Shown: in pieces, positions 34,781 to 45,500 of the stretch
Numbering within the stretch: the first letter of the stretch is position 1
Layout of the letters: the number at the start of each line of letters is the position of its first letter
Assembly: GCA_003116995.1 (NCBI GenBank)
Contig: BDSL01000123.1
Location: 124,001 to 188,000 of the forward strand
DNA: 64,000 nt
Direction of reading: 5' to 3'
Source of the DNA: Yamagishiella unicocca
Taxonomy: Eukaryota > Chlorophyta > Chlorophyceae > Chlamydomonadales > Volvocaceae
Translations under genes and position numbers: made by a program
Notes under the pieces: model-generated
The model's input: only the letters and a program-made list of their open reading frames with translations
Databases searched by the model: none
Told to the model about the DNA's origin: nothing

Positions 34781-35564
34781 CCACGACTTTTGGACTAAAT
34801 GGTGTACAACATGTGCATCTTCGTACTAAGGCGCCTCTATGCGGACAGTACTGAAGCCGGTGGCTGGCATACGAATAAAATAGCTTCTTTGATGGTGGCC
34901 CGGTGTATTGATGGTTTTAGCGGCTCCTGTGATACCATACGCCTCCACTGCCGTCTTACAGTTTGGTGAAGGTCAACGGTACTAACAGAGGATGCAGAGA
35001 ACAATGTTGCCCGTGGACTTCCTGTACATTTGCTGTGTACAATGCGCCGACCCAAATGCAGCCCATTCATTGGCTGCGACCGCTCTTTATACATAGACTG
35101 CAAGCCTGTGCTGACTTTTTTCGCTATGAATGGAACCAGATTGCCTGCGCGCCACGTAGCTTTTCATCTGAGCTAGCGGGTACTTCCACAAGATTGTCGG
35201 TCACGACATAACCGAACCCCTAGCTCCCGGCCCCGTGCTGCTATCGCACGCGTGTAGTCAAGGCGTCGACGGGCATTTAACTAACAAGCCTGCGGAACTC
35301 ATGCCGTTGCCTAGGCGCATGCCGCACCGCCTAGGCTCATCGCCTGCCATTGCCTAGGCCCAGGCCGCACCGCCACCCAGCTGCAGCAGTGTTAGAGCGG
35401 TCTAGGAGACTCGAAGTCTGCCGGCGCCTCGCAAAGGAGCGAAGTGACCCAGGAGACGAGCATGCCGCCCAGCGCCAAGTCAAGCGTTATTATGCTGCAC
35501 GAGAAGTGTGGAAGTACCGTATACCTGACATCCGCATTCGTTACCACCCCGCCTCCGGCCTTGG

Positions 35565-37075
35565 TCCTGGACCCCGCCTGCCCGCCCGCTGCCCCGCCAG
35601 CGACCCCAGCAGCCCCTCATTAGCCGCCAGCAACCTGCACATGGCCTCAGCTCCCACACCAGCCTCTCCAGGGCCTCCACATCAGCACACACAGGGCCCA
35701 CGTGGCCCGTCGTTACCGCCTCGGTGACCGCCGCCGCCTCCAGCCGCTGGCGCGCCTGCCGTGGCGCAGGCTGCGGTAGGTGTGCCAGCACCCGCCTCCC
35801 CCACCTTTCAATGCCGATCTACGGGTTTCCTGTCATACGCCCACCTCCGCCTCCGCCTCCGCTGCTGAGCGCGCAACAGCATTCACCGATCCGCTTCGCT
35901 GACGTCATCACCAGCATCTCCAGGTGCTGGCCTCGAGCAGGTGGCCGAGCGATGGTAGAGCGGCTTTGGCTTGGGAGTGTGGAACGAAGCGGTGCGGCGC
36001 GGGCAGCGGCCTGCGCGGAGCTAGGGACGGATGAGTCGCCGCCGTGGTGTCGCCGGATGTGGGGCAGCGGCGGGAACCTGGTCGGCAGCGCGCGCGGCGT
36101 CCTGATGGAATCTGGGATGTGGCGGGGGGCAGGTGGCGCCAGGAGAGCGCTGCAAGCATTCTTTGCTGCGGATAGAAGTTAGTTGTCATCGGTTTTGAGA
36201 CTTCCACAAATTCTGGTGGCTCTGTGGAACGTGAGGATGAGTATATGCTGTCGAGGTGGTCCTGCTGTCGAGGCGGTCGTGCTCCAAGGCTCATTGGAGA
36301 GCAGAGACAGCGCAGCATTGTTAGGTAAGCTGTCGCAAAGGATTCAGGTATGTGCAAGCCTGTGCAAGCGGCGAAACCCACGAGGCCAGACTGGGCGCAT
36401 CTGTTATGGGAATCCTTGCACAAACACCGGCTTCTACAGCATTCAGTGCGAACTATGGAGCAGGAATTCACAGTCGAGCAACGCGCATACGCGAAGCGTT
36501 AGCATGAGCAAAAGACAGCGTACCCTTATGTCACGTGAGATAGGTTACCAGCACTGGATTTGGCAGCGGTCCCTTGGGTCACGTGAAGGAGACCATCAGC
36601 ACTGGAACCTCAGCTGAACTCAGAGAAGCTGGAAAGAAGAAAACTATAAGGTTCAGTCAAGTTATGGCGCCAGTGGCATGTGTCGCATGGACAGCGGACC
36701 GTGGGCAGGCAATAGGGGCAGGTATGAGCGCGAGCATCCGCGACCATCGCAAGCAAACAGGCACCATTAAAGTATGCACCGCCATAATTATGGCGAATTG
36801 AGCCGTGGGTGGTGCCCTTTTGCATGGACGCCATATTTGCCGTGCGCTCCGAGGCCAGCGTTTCGCGTCGCACAGGAAGGTGCATGACAGGAATATGCAA
36901 CAACATTTTGAGGTATTAAGCACCCACAATACGCTCGCAGGACACGTGGAGCAAAAAGCGTTCTGCGGGACAGTTTGTTGTATACTGGGTTGACAGCATA
37001 TATCCCGGATTATCCACTTTTCCGACACAAAACATTTTTACGGATTAGAGCAGTCGGCTGCAAATAAGGCGAGGT
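35565..37075 (-). pseudogene. Copy 2 of the duplication: broken 5' part of the EF-hand-like gene plus upstream flank
   Basis: On the minus strand, 36180-35565 parallels the first coding segment of the gene at 4031-3445: MLAAL at the start, PRRPLPAPHRF, GDLLEAS-like GHLLEAS, RQARQRLEA, EAVTTGH and DVEALERLV. About 16 bases are missing (compare 3521-3537 with about 35647) and other indels shift the frame, so it cannot make the same protein. Positions 36181-37075 match 4032-5050. The duplication ends about 25 bp before the acceptor of the exon at 37102, so it now sits just upstream of that exon. Confidence 0.75.
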
Positions 37076-37101
37076 TGTGACATCTTTCCTTCATCGCACA
37101 G

Positions 37102-38288
37102 CGCCTACGTTCAGCGCACTGCGCAAGAAGTGGACCAGACCATGGACAAGGGCCTGCGCGTTGTGGGCTTCACGTTCTCCAACCATGGGGAGTCTACGCT
37201 TAATGCTGAGGTGTCTAATGCCAAGCTACAAACGCAACGGTCTTTGCTGTCTGAGCTCCTGGCCATCCACGCCATCGAGGGGGAGGATGGTCTTAGCAGT
37301 GACTCCGGAAGCGACGACAGCGACGAAGATGATGATGACTACGTGGCAGGTGGAGAAGAACCAGCCACCGCGGCAAGACAGGACACTCTTGCACTGCAGC
37401 GCTCGGAGCCAATAACAATACCTTGCGCCGAGTAAGTGACCACGGCCCACTGCGCGCGCGCCTTAAACTAGACGATTAGTTTATAGGCAGCTTATGCTTG
37501 GCTATTGTGCTGTTCCCAGTGACGAACGCCTTCGAGACTGGCTGGCGTTTTGGGCGGGTCTGACATGCCCTACGTTGCGGCACCCTGTGACGCCTTGGAC
37601 CCATGTATGGCCGCAATGGCACGGGTGGTGATGCTCAACTTTCTAGCATAGCTAGGCCTTGTGGGCACGCGGAGCGTGCTTTTCCGCCTTTTCGGTGCTT
37701 TGGACCCACGTTTGGTCCAGCCGGCTGACAGCTCAGCTTCAGTGTCCAAGTCGGAATGGTGTCGGAACATCTCGTTCCTGTCTTATCATTGCGTTCTTTT
37801 GTGTTATCGATCATCCGAGTGCGCGGGTGTCGTCAGTGTTGGCTAATCTCGCTTGCCGCGCGTGATGTGGCGGTAACGCGCCAAGTCCACAAGGCATCAC
37901 CCAGGCGAACACTAAAAGGCGTCAATATATTGCAGCTGATGCAGTGCCAGTAGCGTAAACCGCGCATTATGAGCTGTGCGGCTTACGTGCCCGAACCTAA
38001 CCGCTAGTTCCCCCCCTTCCGCTGGAATGCAGGTCGTTTGCGAATCAGCGGGCAAAAGACGCATACCGTCGTCTCCTCTACCAGCGTCAGGTCGAACAGC
38101 TTTATTACCAGCAGCAACAGCAGTTGCAGTACCAGGCTCAACAACAGCTGCTGATCCAGCAACAGCGCCAACTGCAGCATCTGCAGCAAGAACAGCAAGA
38201 CTCAGCTCAGCCCATGCTTCAGAAGGGACAGGAACGAGATGTCGGCGTCCAAGTACGCGGCCAGAACGCCGTCGTCCCGGTCTATTAG
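37102..38288 (+). CDS. Last two exons of an unrecognised acidic/Gln-rich protein
   Basis: Exon 37102-37431 follows TTCATCGCACAG and ends at a GTAAGT donor. Exon 38033-38288 follows GGAATGCAG and ends in TAG. Phases match (2 nt plus 1 nt), joining PCAE to SFANQRAKDAYRR. The first exon has TMDKGLRVVGFTFSNHGE, TQRSLLSELLAIHA, then a strongly acidic patch (SDDSDEDDDDY). The second is a predicted helix rich in Gln with Leu spacing (YQQQQQLQYQAQQQLL), suggesting a coiled coil or prion-like segment. The N-terminus is missing: upstream lies duplicated DNA and no exon was recognised. It may be a nuclear or regulatory protein, or the tail of a transposon-derived ORF. Family unknown. Confidence 0.6.
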
Positions 38289-40516
38289 GACGGCCCGACT
38301 CGGTTTGCTGACATGTGATTAGTGTAGTGGCTGCATGGCCTTCCCCCGGTCTCCCCCTCGCTGCCTTTGGCGACGGACGACCTTTTCAATACCAGCCGAC
38401 TGACAAGACGTGACCCGCGACCATTTCCCGCGCGTCTGCGTACGTTGCGCAGCGGCCATTCCAGATTCATAGGCACGGCGTATCGTGGGCTCTTCGTAGG
38501 CAGGTTTTGGCCCGTTGGTTCTTTCGACGATAACCTGCCGGCAAAGTTACTCAGTCTTGTTGCGGGGAGCTGCGTCAGCCAGCCCCAGAACGTTAAGGAT
38601 AGTATATGTGATACATGGTGTGCCCCCTCCTTCTTGTCTCCTTGCTCGTTTGGTCCCGTGTTTCTGATACGTACATGGCGTGATAGCGTGGTGGGGCGCA
38701 GCTTTGATCCCCCCGCTGAGTGTTTTCCTGCACTTCACTGCCTAGTTAGCGAATTTGCAACCGACCCGCGGCCGACGTAGGGCGCCATGGACCACCGTTA
38801 TGTGTGTACGAGGTCATTGCTTTCCATAGTGCCGTACGCGGTCGTGGTGCCGGGTTCAACGAGAGATGGAACGCGGGTTTCCGCTTCGGGGCTCTGGGAG
38901 GACGAGGACGTAGGCATTAGTTTGGTATCGAATGGGTGCATGCTGTGGCCCATGCAGCGTTGGCTGTGTCATATTACCTAGCATCAAGCCGGTCGGGCTG
39001 TTTTGGCTTGCGTCTGCTGTGAGACGTCATCTCTTACGGTTGCGCCTAGGAGCCCATGTAGTATTGTGAATCAACAAGTCGGGAGCTAGTCCCGCGAACC
39101 AGGGCATTTCCCAACAGCTGAGAGATGTCGGGATCAAACCTGCGACAGATCGATGGAGTGACGGAATAGTAGAATGCGAGGCAGGGCTGGCTGCATTGCT
39201 CGCCCGTGCGGGGCGCTCTTGCTTAGTATAGCTGTGCTTCCTTCATGAGGCGACGTGCTGGCTGCCGTCTGAGCTCTGCACGACCGGCCGACCCATTTCA
39301 GAACCTTTTCTGTTCCGTGGATTACAATGGATGTGATATCTGTAGATTATATGTTTTTTGTCCGGTACCAAGTGAGAGAACAGCACACACTGCGCCGTGT
39401 GGTTTGTGCCAAGAGAGCCCGAGTTACTATGTGTTTCCTGCGGTAGTACACGTTTTGTTGCCGAATGTGCAACGGTGGTTATGGCGACAATACGTAGGAC
39501 GAGGCGGTGAAAGGTATACGTGCGAGGCCAAGGGGTGAGGGGACTTACGCGCACCACCTGGGCGCTGGCTGTTGGATTGTTTACTTGGGGAGGTGCGGCG
39601 GCGTGCACCCGGCCTGAGCAGGTTGGATACATTTTGCGCGCAGGCATGTGTCGCGAACGACCAGGTCATTTGGGTGGGTCGCATGTCTGGTGCCACCCGT
39701 AGGCGTTTTTTTGCACTATGGACTGGCGATGACACGGTTCCGGAGCCCGAGATGCTGATGCCATAATCGAACGTAATGGGCCCTGGTCGTCTTGGTGGCC
39801 TTCGCCAGGAGTGCTGCCGCAGTGCAGCGCTGATGAATAGGCACTAGCAATGGTTAAGATCGAAGCTTGCGAAATTGTTAATCGTTTATGGGATTTCCAC
39901 TTTGTCGTCGTCGTGATTTGTGACTGTTGTCTGTCTTGAGGACTTAAAGTTGTTCAAATCAATTGGTTTGCTTTGTGTTTAGGATAAGTTTGTACGTGCC
40001 TGTAAGGAGTATCACTTGAGGTCCCTGTGCGTATGTCATGCGACGGTTCCGGAAGATTTCGTCCTCCCGAATGAAGCATTTACATCTCAGTGAACAGGTT
40101 GCGTCCAGGAAGCGAGCAGCAGCGATACTCCCTGATAGATCCTGCGCATCAGCGGCGGGCACACCTTCCTCATCACTCCACCGTTCATCCGCCTGATCAT
40201 GCGACGTCCCAAATACGCCTTCTTTCCTATTCGCGTCCTCAACCGTACATGCGACAAACCTCTACATTACGCGAGCGCGTGTGGATCCCACAAACCAAAT
40301 CATAACCTGGGCACCCAACAACGTTGCGTGGCCGCAGGTATCCGAGGGGCCTGAAGCCCCGCACCCCAGCAGGGGCCTGGCAAGCATGAGGCAGGGTGCC
40401 CGACAAGTGGTGTTAGACCACAACAGATGGAGCCCTGGGCCACGCGGAGCATTTGGAATCCACCTCCAGCGGCAAGGAGCGCCCCACCCTCCCGAGTCTA
40501 TCACGAAGCGAGTTCC
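38289..40516. other. Long gene-free stretch, probably 3' UTRs of convergent genes
   Basis: No splice-bounded exon or recognisable protein. It is less GC-rich than flanking exons. The plus-strand gene ends at 38288 and the minus-strand gene at 40517, so both 3' UTRs should lie here. Confidence 0.4.
40001..40005 (+). terminator. Possible TGTAA poly(A) signal
   Basis: The first TGTAA noticed downstream of the stop at 38288. It would imply a 1.7-kb 3' UTR, long but not unheard of in this group. Confidence 0.3.
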
Positions 40517-41529
40517 TCAAGACGCTGACGGAAACGACGCCACCGTGTTCTGGATGACCGGCAGCCCCAGGAAGGACAGCAGAACCACCAGGCCGACGGC
40601 GGCCGAAATGGCGAGGACCTGGCAGGGCAGGGCAGGACAGGACAGGGCGAGCAGCCAAGGTTACCCATTTGCAGATGGGGGGCATAGCGCGTAGAACACC
40701 CGGCACGACGTGGGGCGGCGCCGCAGGCGGCTCGAGGCTTTGCGGCAGCGCCCGAGCCGATGCTGCATCTCCTCGCCCGTGACGGGGCTGGGAAAGTGGG
40801 TGCGCGTCTGACGCCCTGTGTGTACGCCAGTGCGCGTGTGTGGCAATGGCAACGGTAAAACGCATGAGGCAGCAGGAAGGGCAGTGCTGGATACAAGGTC
40901 CCATTTGGTTCCTACGAACAAACGTTGGCGGCGGCGGACGGGGTGTAGGCCTTTTCCTTCGCGGCATTACGCGCCGTGCTGCCTGTGCTGCCGTGCTGCC
41001 GTGTTGCACACTTTGAGCGGATGAACCCAGGGTATGGACCCAGCGGTGACACCGGCGTGGATCACTGGCCGAGCTAGATACGGAGGGGCCAGCCTGCGGA
41101 ATGGAGCACCCGCGAGGATCACCCTGTGGCATGCATTCGCACCCACATATACAATCATTCCCCCTCCACCAGTTCTCTCGTCCTTTCCCCTTCCCCTTTC
41201 CCAGTTCTCTCGTACTTTCCCCTTCGCCTTTCCTTTCCCCAGTTCTCTCGTCCTTCCTCATTAACCCCCAGTCCCCTTACATGCGCCGCACCCCCCGTAG
41301 CTCTTACGTCGCCCTATCGGCCTCAGCCAAGGCAGTGCACGCGTGGCTGGGTTGCGGAGGGGAGCACAGAGTCCTTGCAACGGGAAGAGGTGCATGTGCA
41401 AGTTCTCTGCCCTACCTTGACCAAAGCGTCCGCAGCGCCGCCCTCCAGCATGTCGCCCTTCTCAGCAGCCCGCTTCATCTCCTCAATCTCACGCTCATCA
41501 GACTCTGTAGCACGCTTGGCGTGCACGCG
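40517..41529 (-). CDS. 3' part of a helical, tail-anchored membrane protein
   Basis: Exon 41529-41416 (38 codons, phase 0 to 0) lies between GCCGTCTCAG and a GTAGGG donor. It encodes a charged helix (SDEREIEEMKRAAEKGDML). The terminal exon 40618-40517 (33 codons plus TGA) follows CTGCCCTGCCAG and reads LAISAAVGLVVLLSFLGLPV, a single hydrophobic segment 11 residues from the C-terminus, so the protein is probably tail-anchored. A possible middle exon, 40787-40665 (41 codons, phase 0, ending RAMPPICKW), would leave an intron of only 46 nt, so it is uncertain. Upstream exons toward 42.2 kb were not resolved. Its 5' end would face the CLC gene head-to-head. Family not recognised. Confidence 0.5.
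41171..41270. repeat. Pyrimidine-rich tandem repeat, three copies of about 32-38 bp
   Basis: CAGTTCTCTCGT starts units at 41170, 41202 and 41240, each followed by TTTCCCCTTC-type tracts. It lies in the probable intron of the minus-strand gene. Confidence 0.75.
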
Positions 41530-42548
41530 CTGAGACGGCGCAAATGGGCATGTTCAGAGCGCCGGGGTGGGTGGGGGCCGAGCGGTTGCGCGGGGCGGCA
41601 TCGACAAATGGGTCGAGGACGGCGGCCGCAAGGGGAAATGCGCAATGTCACTACTATTGTGGAAGCAGCAGCTGTGTGCACGAGGGGCGCTGATTCTGTG
41701 GAGCACCGGCAATGCGTGTCTTGCGACTGTCGACGCAGCTGTTTGCGCTCGCATCACCCACCGTCAGGTTACGCGCTTGTTTATGTTGAACATGGTTTAG
41801 CCCGTGTGATTGCGCGCGCGCATGGCGGCGAGCTATTACTACGGCGGGCGTGGACACACGCGAATGCGCGAGGATCGCAGGGGAAGTGCGAGCTAGAACC
41901 GCCATTGTGGAAGGTATAACAATCTATGATGAGAAATTGTAGTTGGGTTTCGGACCAAGGCTCCGTGCTTTTCTTGATCCCTAATATTTTGATGGTTCCA
42001 TTCCCGATATTCGAATACTTCCTGATCGCGTGTCCACTAGGCTTGTAAATAGCACCAGTACAAAGGTGCGCATTGGGCATATGCACGCATTTGGGGCAGG
42101 TGCACTCGAGTTTACCCTCTTCGCTTCTCCAGAACGCTCGTGAGCCATACAATATACACACGTACGAAGGGCCAAGCGCGAGCAAAATTAGCAATTTGCT
42201 TGACGCTAGACCACGTAAATGTTGGTGTTTAGCTAGACTGTGGTGCCGGAAAGCATGCCGAGGTCCACGTCTGGCTGACCTACCCCGCCTCTGGAGCCAT
42301 TAGGGAAAGGTATGGCTTCGCATGGCGTTTGCATCGCGGCTTGGTTGTCATGCAAAGCGAATCAGATGTGGCGCCTTCTGCTGGAAAAGCGAGTTTGTGG
42401 ACCCTCCCACTCGCGACCCTTGTTACGCAAATCAACATACGCAAAAATCGTTCGTTGCTGGCATTTCCTTCTTTCGCAGAGAGTTTCGTAGCCCCCGTGG
42501 CTCCATTCACAGCAGCTCGTCGTCCACACGAATTCACCGGGGCCAGTG
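41530..42548. other. Probable divergent promoter region and unresolved 5' exons
   Basis: A minus-strand frame around 42140-41960 (LECTCPKCVHMPNAHLC) has paired cysteines and could be an upstream exon of the minus-strand gene, but no splice junctions fit it. The CLC 5' UTR should occupy the right end. Confidence 0.3.
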
Positions 42549-45500
42549 ATGGCCTTCTCTCTTGCGCCCTCTCCCGGGCACCCCACCCTGTACCGATCTC
42601 TGAGCAATACACTGATGGCAACCTGCAGCACTAGTGGCAGCAGCCTGGTTAGCAGCTGCCCTGGCCACGTCCAGCGCAGGGCCCGCTTTGCGCCCTCCAA
42701 GCGCAAGGCAGCGCTGGTGGCCCCCTCTTCCGAGGGTCCCGCGCGTCCTCCTTGCCGCCGATCAGCTTCCTCCCATCTGGGTGCCGCACCCTTGGGTAGC
42801 TGCAGAACTGCAGCGTCAGCCACCCCAGCACATAGCTCGCCGATGCCTGGCCCCTCTCGTCGCCCCTCTGGCGCGTATACGGTAGCGCCGGAGTTGACCG
42901 CCGGACGGGGTCGAGGATCCTCCCGTTATGTCGCTGCCCGGTCGGCGTCCGTCCGCACAACCAGCCTCTCCCCGGGGCGCGGCGGCAGCAGCGGTGGCAG
43001 TCTGGACGAGGAGCGGGAGCTACCTGCAGTGGCGCCCAAGGCTGCAGCAGCGGCAGCAGCGGGGCCCCCCCTCTCGTTGTTCGCAGACCTGGAGGACGCG
43101 GTGCCGTACCGCAACGGCAAGAACGGCTCGACGGGCAGCGCCGCGTCGGTCATGACGCTTGGAAGCGTCGACGCCAGCCTGTCGTCGTACGATGTGTCCG
43201 CCGACGCTGCGTCCGTCGACGGCGGCGCTGGCGGCGCCGCCGGCGACAACGTGGTCGCGGCGGCCAGCGACGAGGTGTGTGTGGTGGAGGTGGGCCCCGA
43301 CGGCGACGCCACCATGCACTGCATGCCCATGGCCACCATTCCCACAGTCGCTGACGTCATGCAGTCCGTACCCGACGCCGTCAGCGTCGCAAACACCGCC
43401 AACGGGCGCGCCTTCGCCTCAGTCGTCGACGCCGCCATCGCCGTCAGCGTACGGCCGTCCGGCTTCGGCTTCCCCGACACCGCCGCCGCCGGCGGCAAGG
43501 TCCTCGCCGGCGGCGCCGACCTTGCCTCCGACATCCGAGCCACCGTCGACGTCGCCTACGCCAGCGCGGACCCCGACGGCAGCGGCGCGCTTCGGGCCAT
43601 CGGCGGCAGTGCGAAGTCCATGGGCGCAGCGGGAGGCAGCATCGACATGGCGGACACGCCCGAGGACCTCACGGATGTGGAGTTATCCTCCGTGGCTCCG
43701 GTCGCCGACTGGATCAAGAACCAGGACGACCTCACCACCCTCACCTACGCGGTACTGACGGGCGGCGTGGTGGCGGCGGCGGTGTTCGTGTTCGATGTGT
43801 CCATCCAGACCATTCACGACCTGCCGGACATATTCAGCACGGGGCTGGGCATTGGCGGAGGCCGCAAGACAGGCCTGGAGCTGTTCGGCGCGTCGGTGCC
43901 CTTCCGGTGGGTGGCGGCAGGGGCGGACACAGACAGCGGTGGGGGTGGGTTGTAAGGAATGGGCGCGGTGGGATGGGGCGCAGGTGTACGACGGGTGTGC
44001 CCGAGGCAAGGGCGGGAAGGGGCACGGTGGGGTCGGCTGGCATGGGTGTTCCGAAGGTGGAGGAGCGGCCCCCAATGGATTATCCACAGCATGACAGCAC
44101 CATTTCAAACCCCCTACCCCTCCCTGCCCCATCCCGCACCCCGCCTGCAGCTGTGTGATGCCCGTGGCCGCGGGTTTTGCGGTGGCGTGGCTCCAGAACC
44201 AGGGTTTCAGCCCCCCGCTCAAGGTGCTAACCCGCGCCATGGAGGGGGTCACTGACGACACCGCCAAGGCGGCGCTGCCCAAGTCGTACTGGCAGGTGGC
44301 GCGCAAGGCCATCGCCAGTGCCATCACTCTGGGCAGCGGCGCATCTCTGGGACCCGAGGCCCCCAGCGTGGAGCTGGGCGCGAACACGGCGGCGATCATC
44401 GCGCCCAAGAACCTCAGCAAGCGCCGCCAGCGCATGCTGGTGGCGGCCGGTGCGGCCGCGGGTGAGTGGGTCGTCAGGGGGGGTGCTGGCTTTGTTCACA
44501 CATGGACTCCCCCCGGGACGCTCAGGAGAAGGCAAGGGGTTATCGTGTTACTGTGTATGAAGGGGCTGTGCGTATTGCCACATTGCAGGGCCTCCTCCCC
44601 TGCCTCCGCTCCTTCCCCTCACCATCTCCCCTCACCACCTCCCCTCACCACCTTCCCTCACCACCTCCCCTCACCACCTCCCCTCACCCCTCACCACCAC
44701 ACCCCTCACGGCACCGCACCCCCTCCCCCTGGATCTTTTTTGCAACCCCCTGCTCGCAGGTGTGTCTGCCGCCTTCGACGCGCCCGTCTCCGGTGCGCTG
44801 TTCGCGGTGGAGTTCGTCCTCAAGAGCAGCCGCCTGGGCCTGGACCGCCTGTCCACGTCCACCGTGTTCGTGTCCACCTCGGTGGCGGCCGGCGTCATTG
44901 GCTTCCTGCGATCTCAGGGGCAGGCGCTGGGCATCGCGGGAGCGGGCACCCATTTGGTGAGGGGCGTGCGGGGGGGAGGGGCGATGGAGGGAGGGCGCGA
45001 GGGAGGTGTACAGTGTCATTGTATTGGGTTCGTGGGGTGCAAGCATGTTTGGGGAACTTCTATGCAAGCGCTAAGAAAGCGGCACATATCATTGAACCTG
45101 CAACCTTACGCCGTACCGTCATCCTCCCTCCCCCCTGGAGTTCTGCCCCCGCAACCTGCCGCCGACCCGTCGCACCCTCCCTGGACGCAGGTGGGTCGCA
45201 TTCCGTACTTCTCCATCCAGCCCAACCTGCTGGTGGACGTACTGCAGTTCTCAGCACTGGGGCTGGGTGAGTGGGAGCGAGGCGGGGGGCGGAGAGGGAA
45301 CGGGGGAGGGGAAAGGGAGTGGGAGGGAACGGGGAGAGGTAGCGGGGGAGGGGGAGGGGAGCAGGGGTGACGGCCGAGGCTAAGACCGGGGCGGCCGAAG
45401 CCGAGGTGTTGAGCGGCTGGCAAGAGCTCATTGGGATCTGGGATCTGACGTCACGGGGGGTCTGGGCCGGTCGGGTCTCCTGCCACCCCCCTCGGCCGGT

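Noticed and set aside
40501..40896. Alternative frame VTGEEMQHRLGRCRKAS at 40.67-40.79 kb
   Set aside because: It has good codon bias, but its phase does not join the well-supported terminal membrane exon; kept only as a possible alternative.
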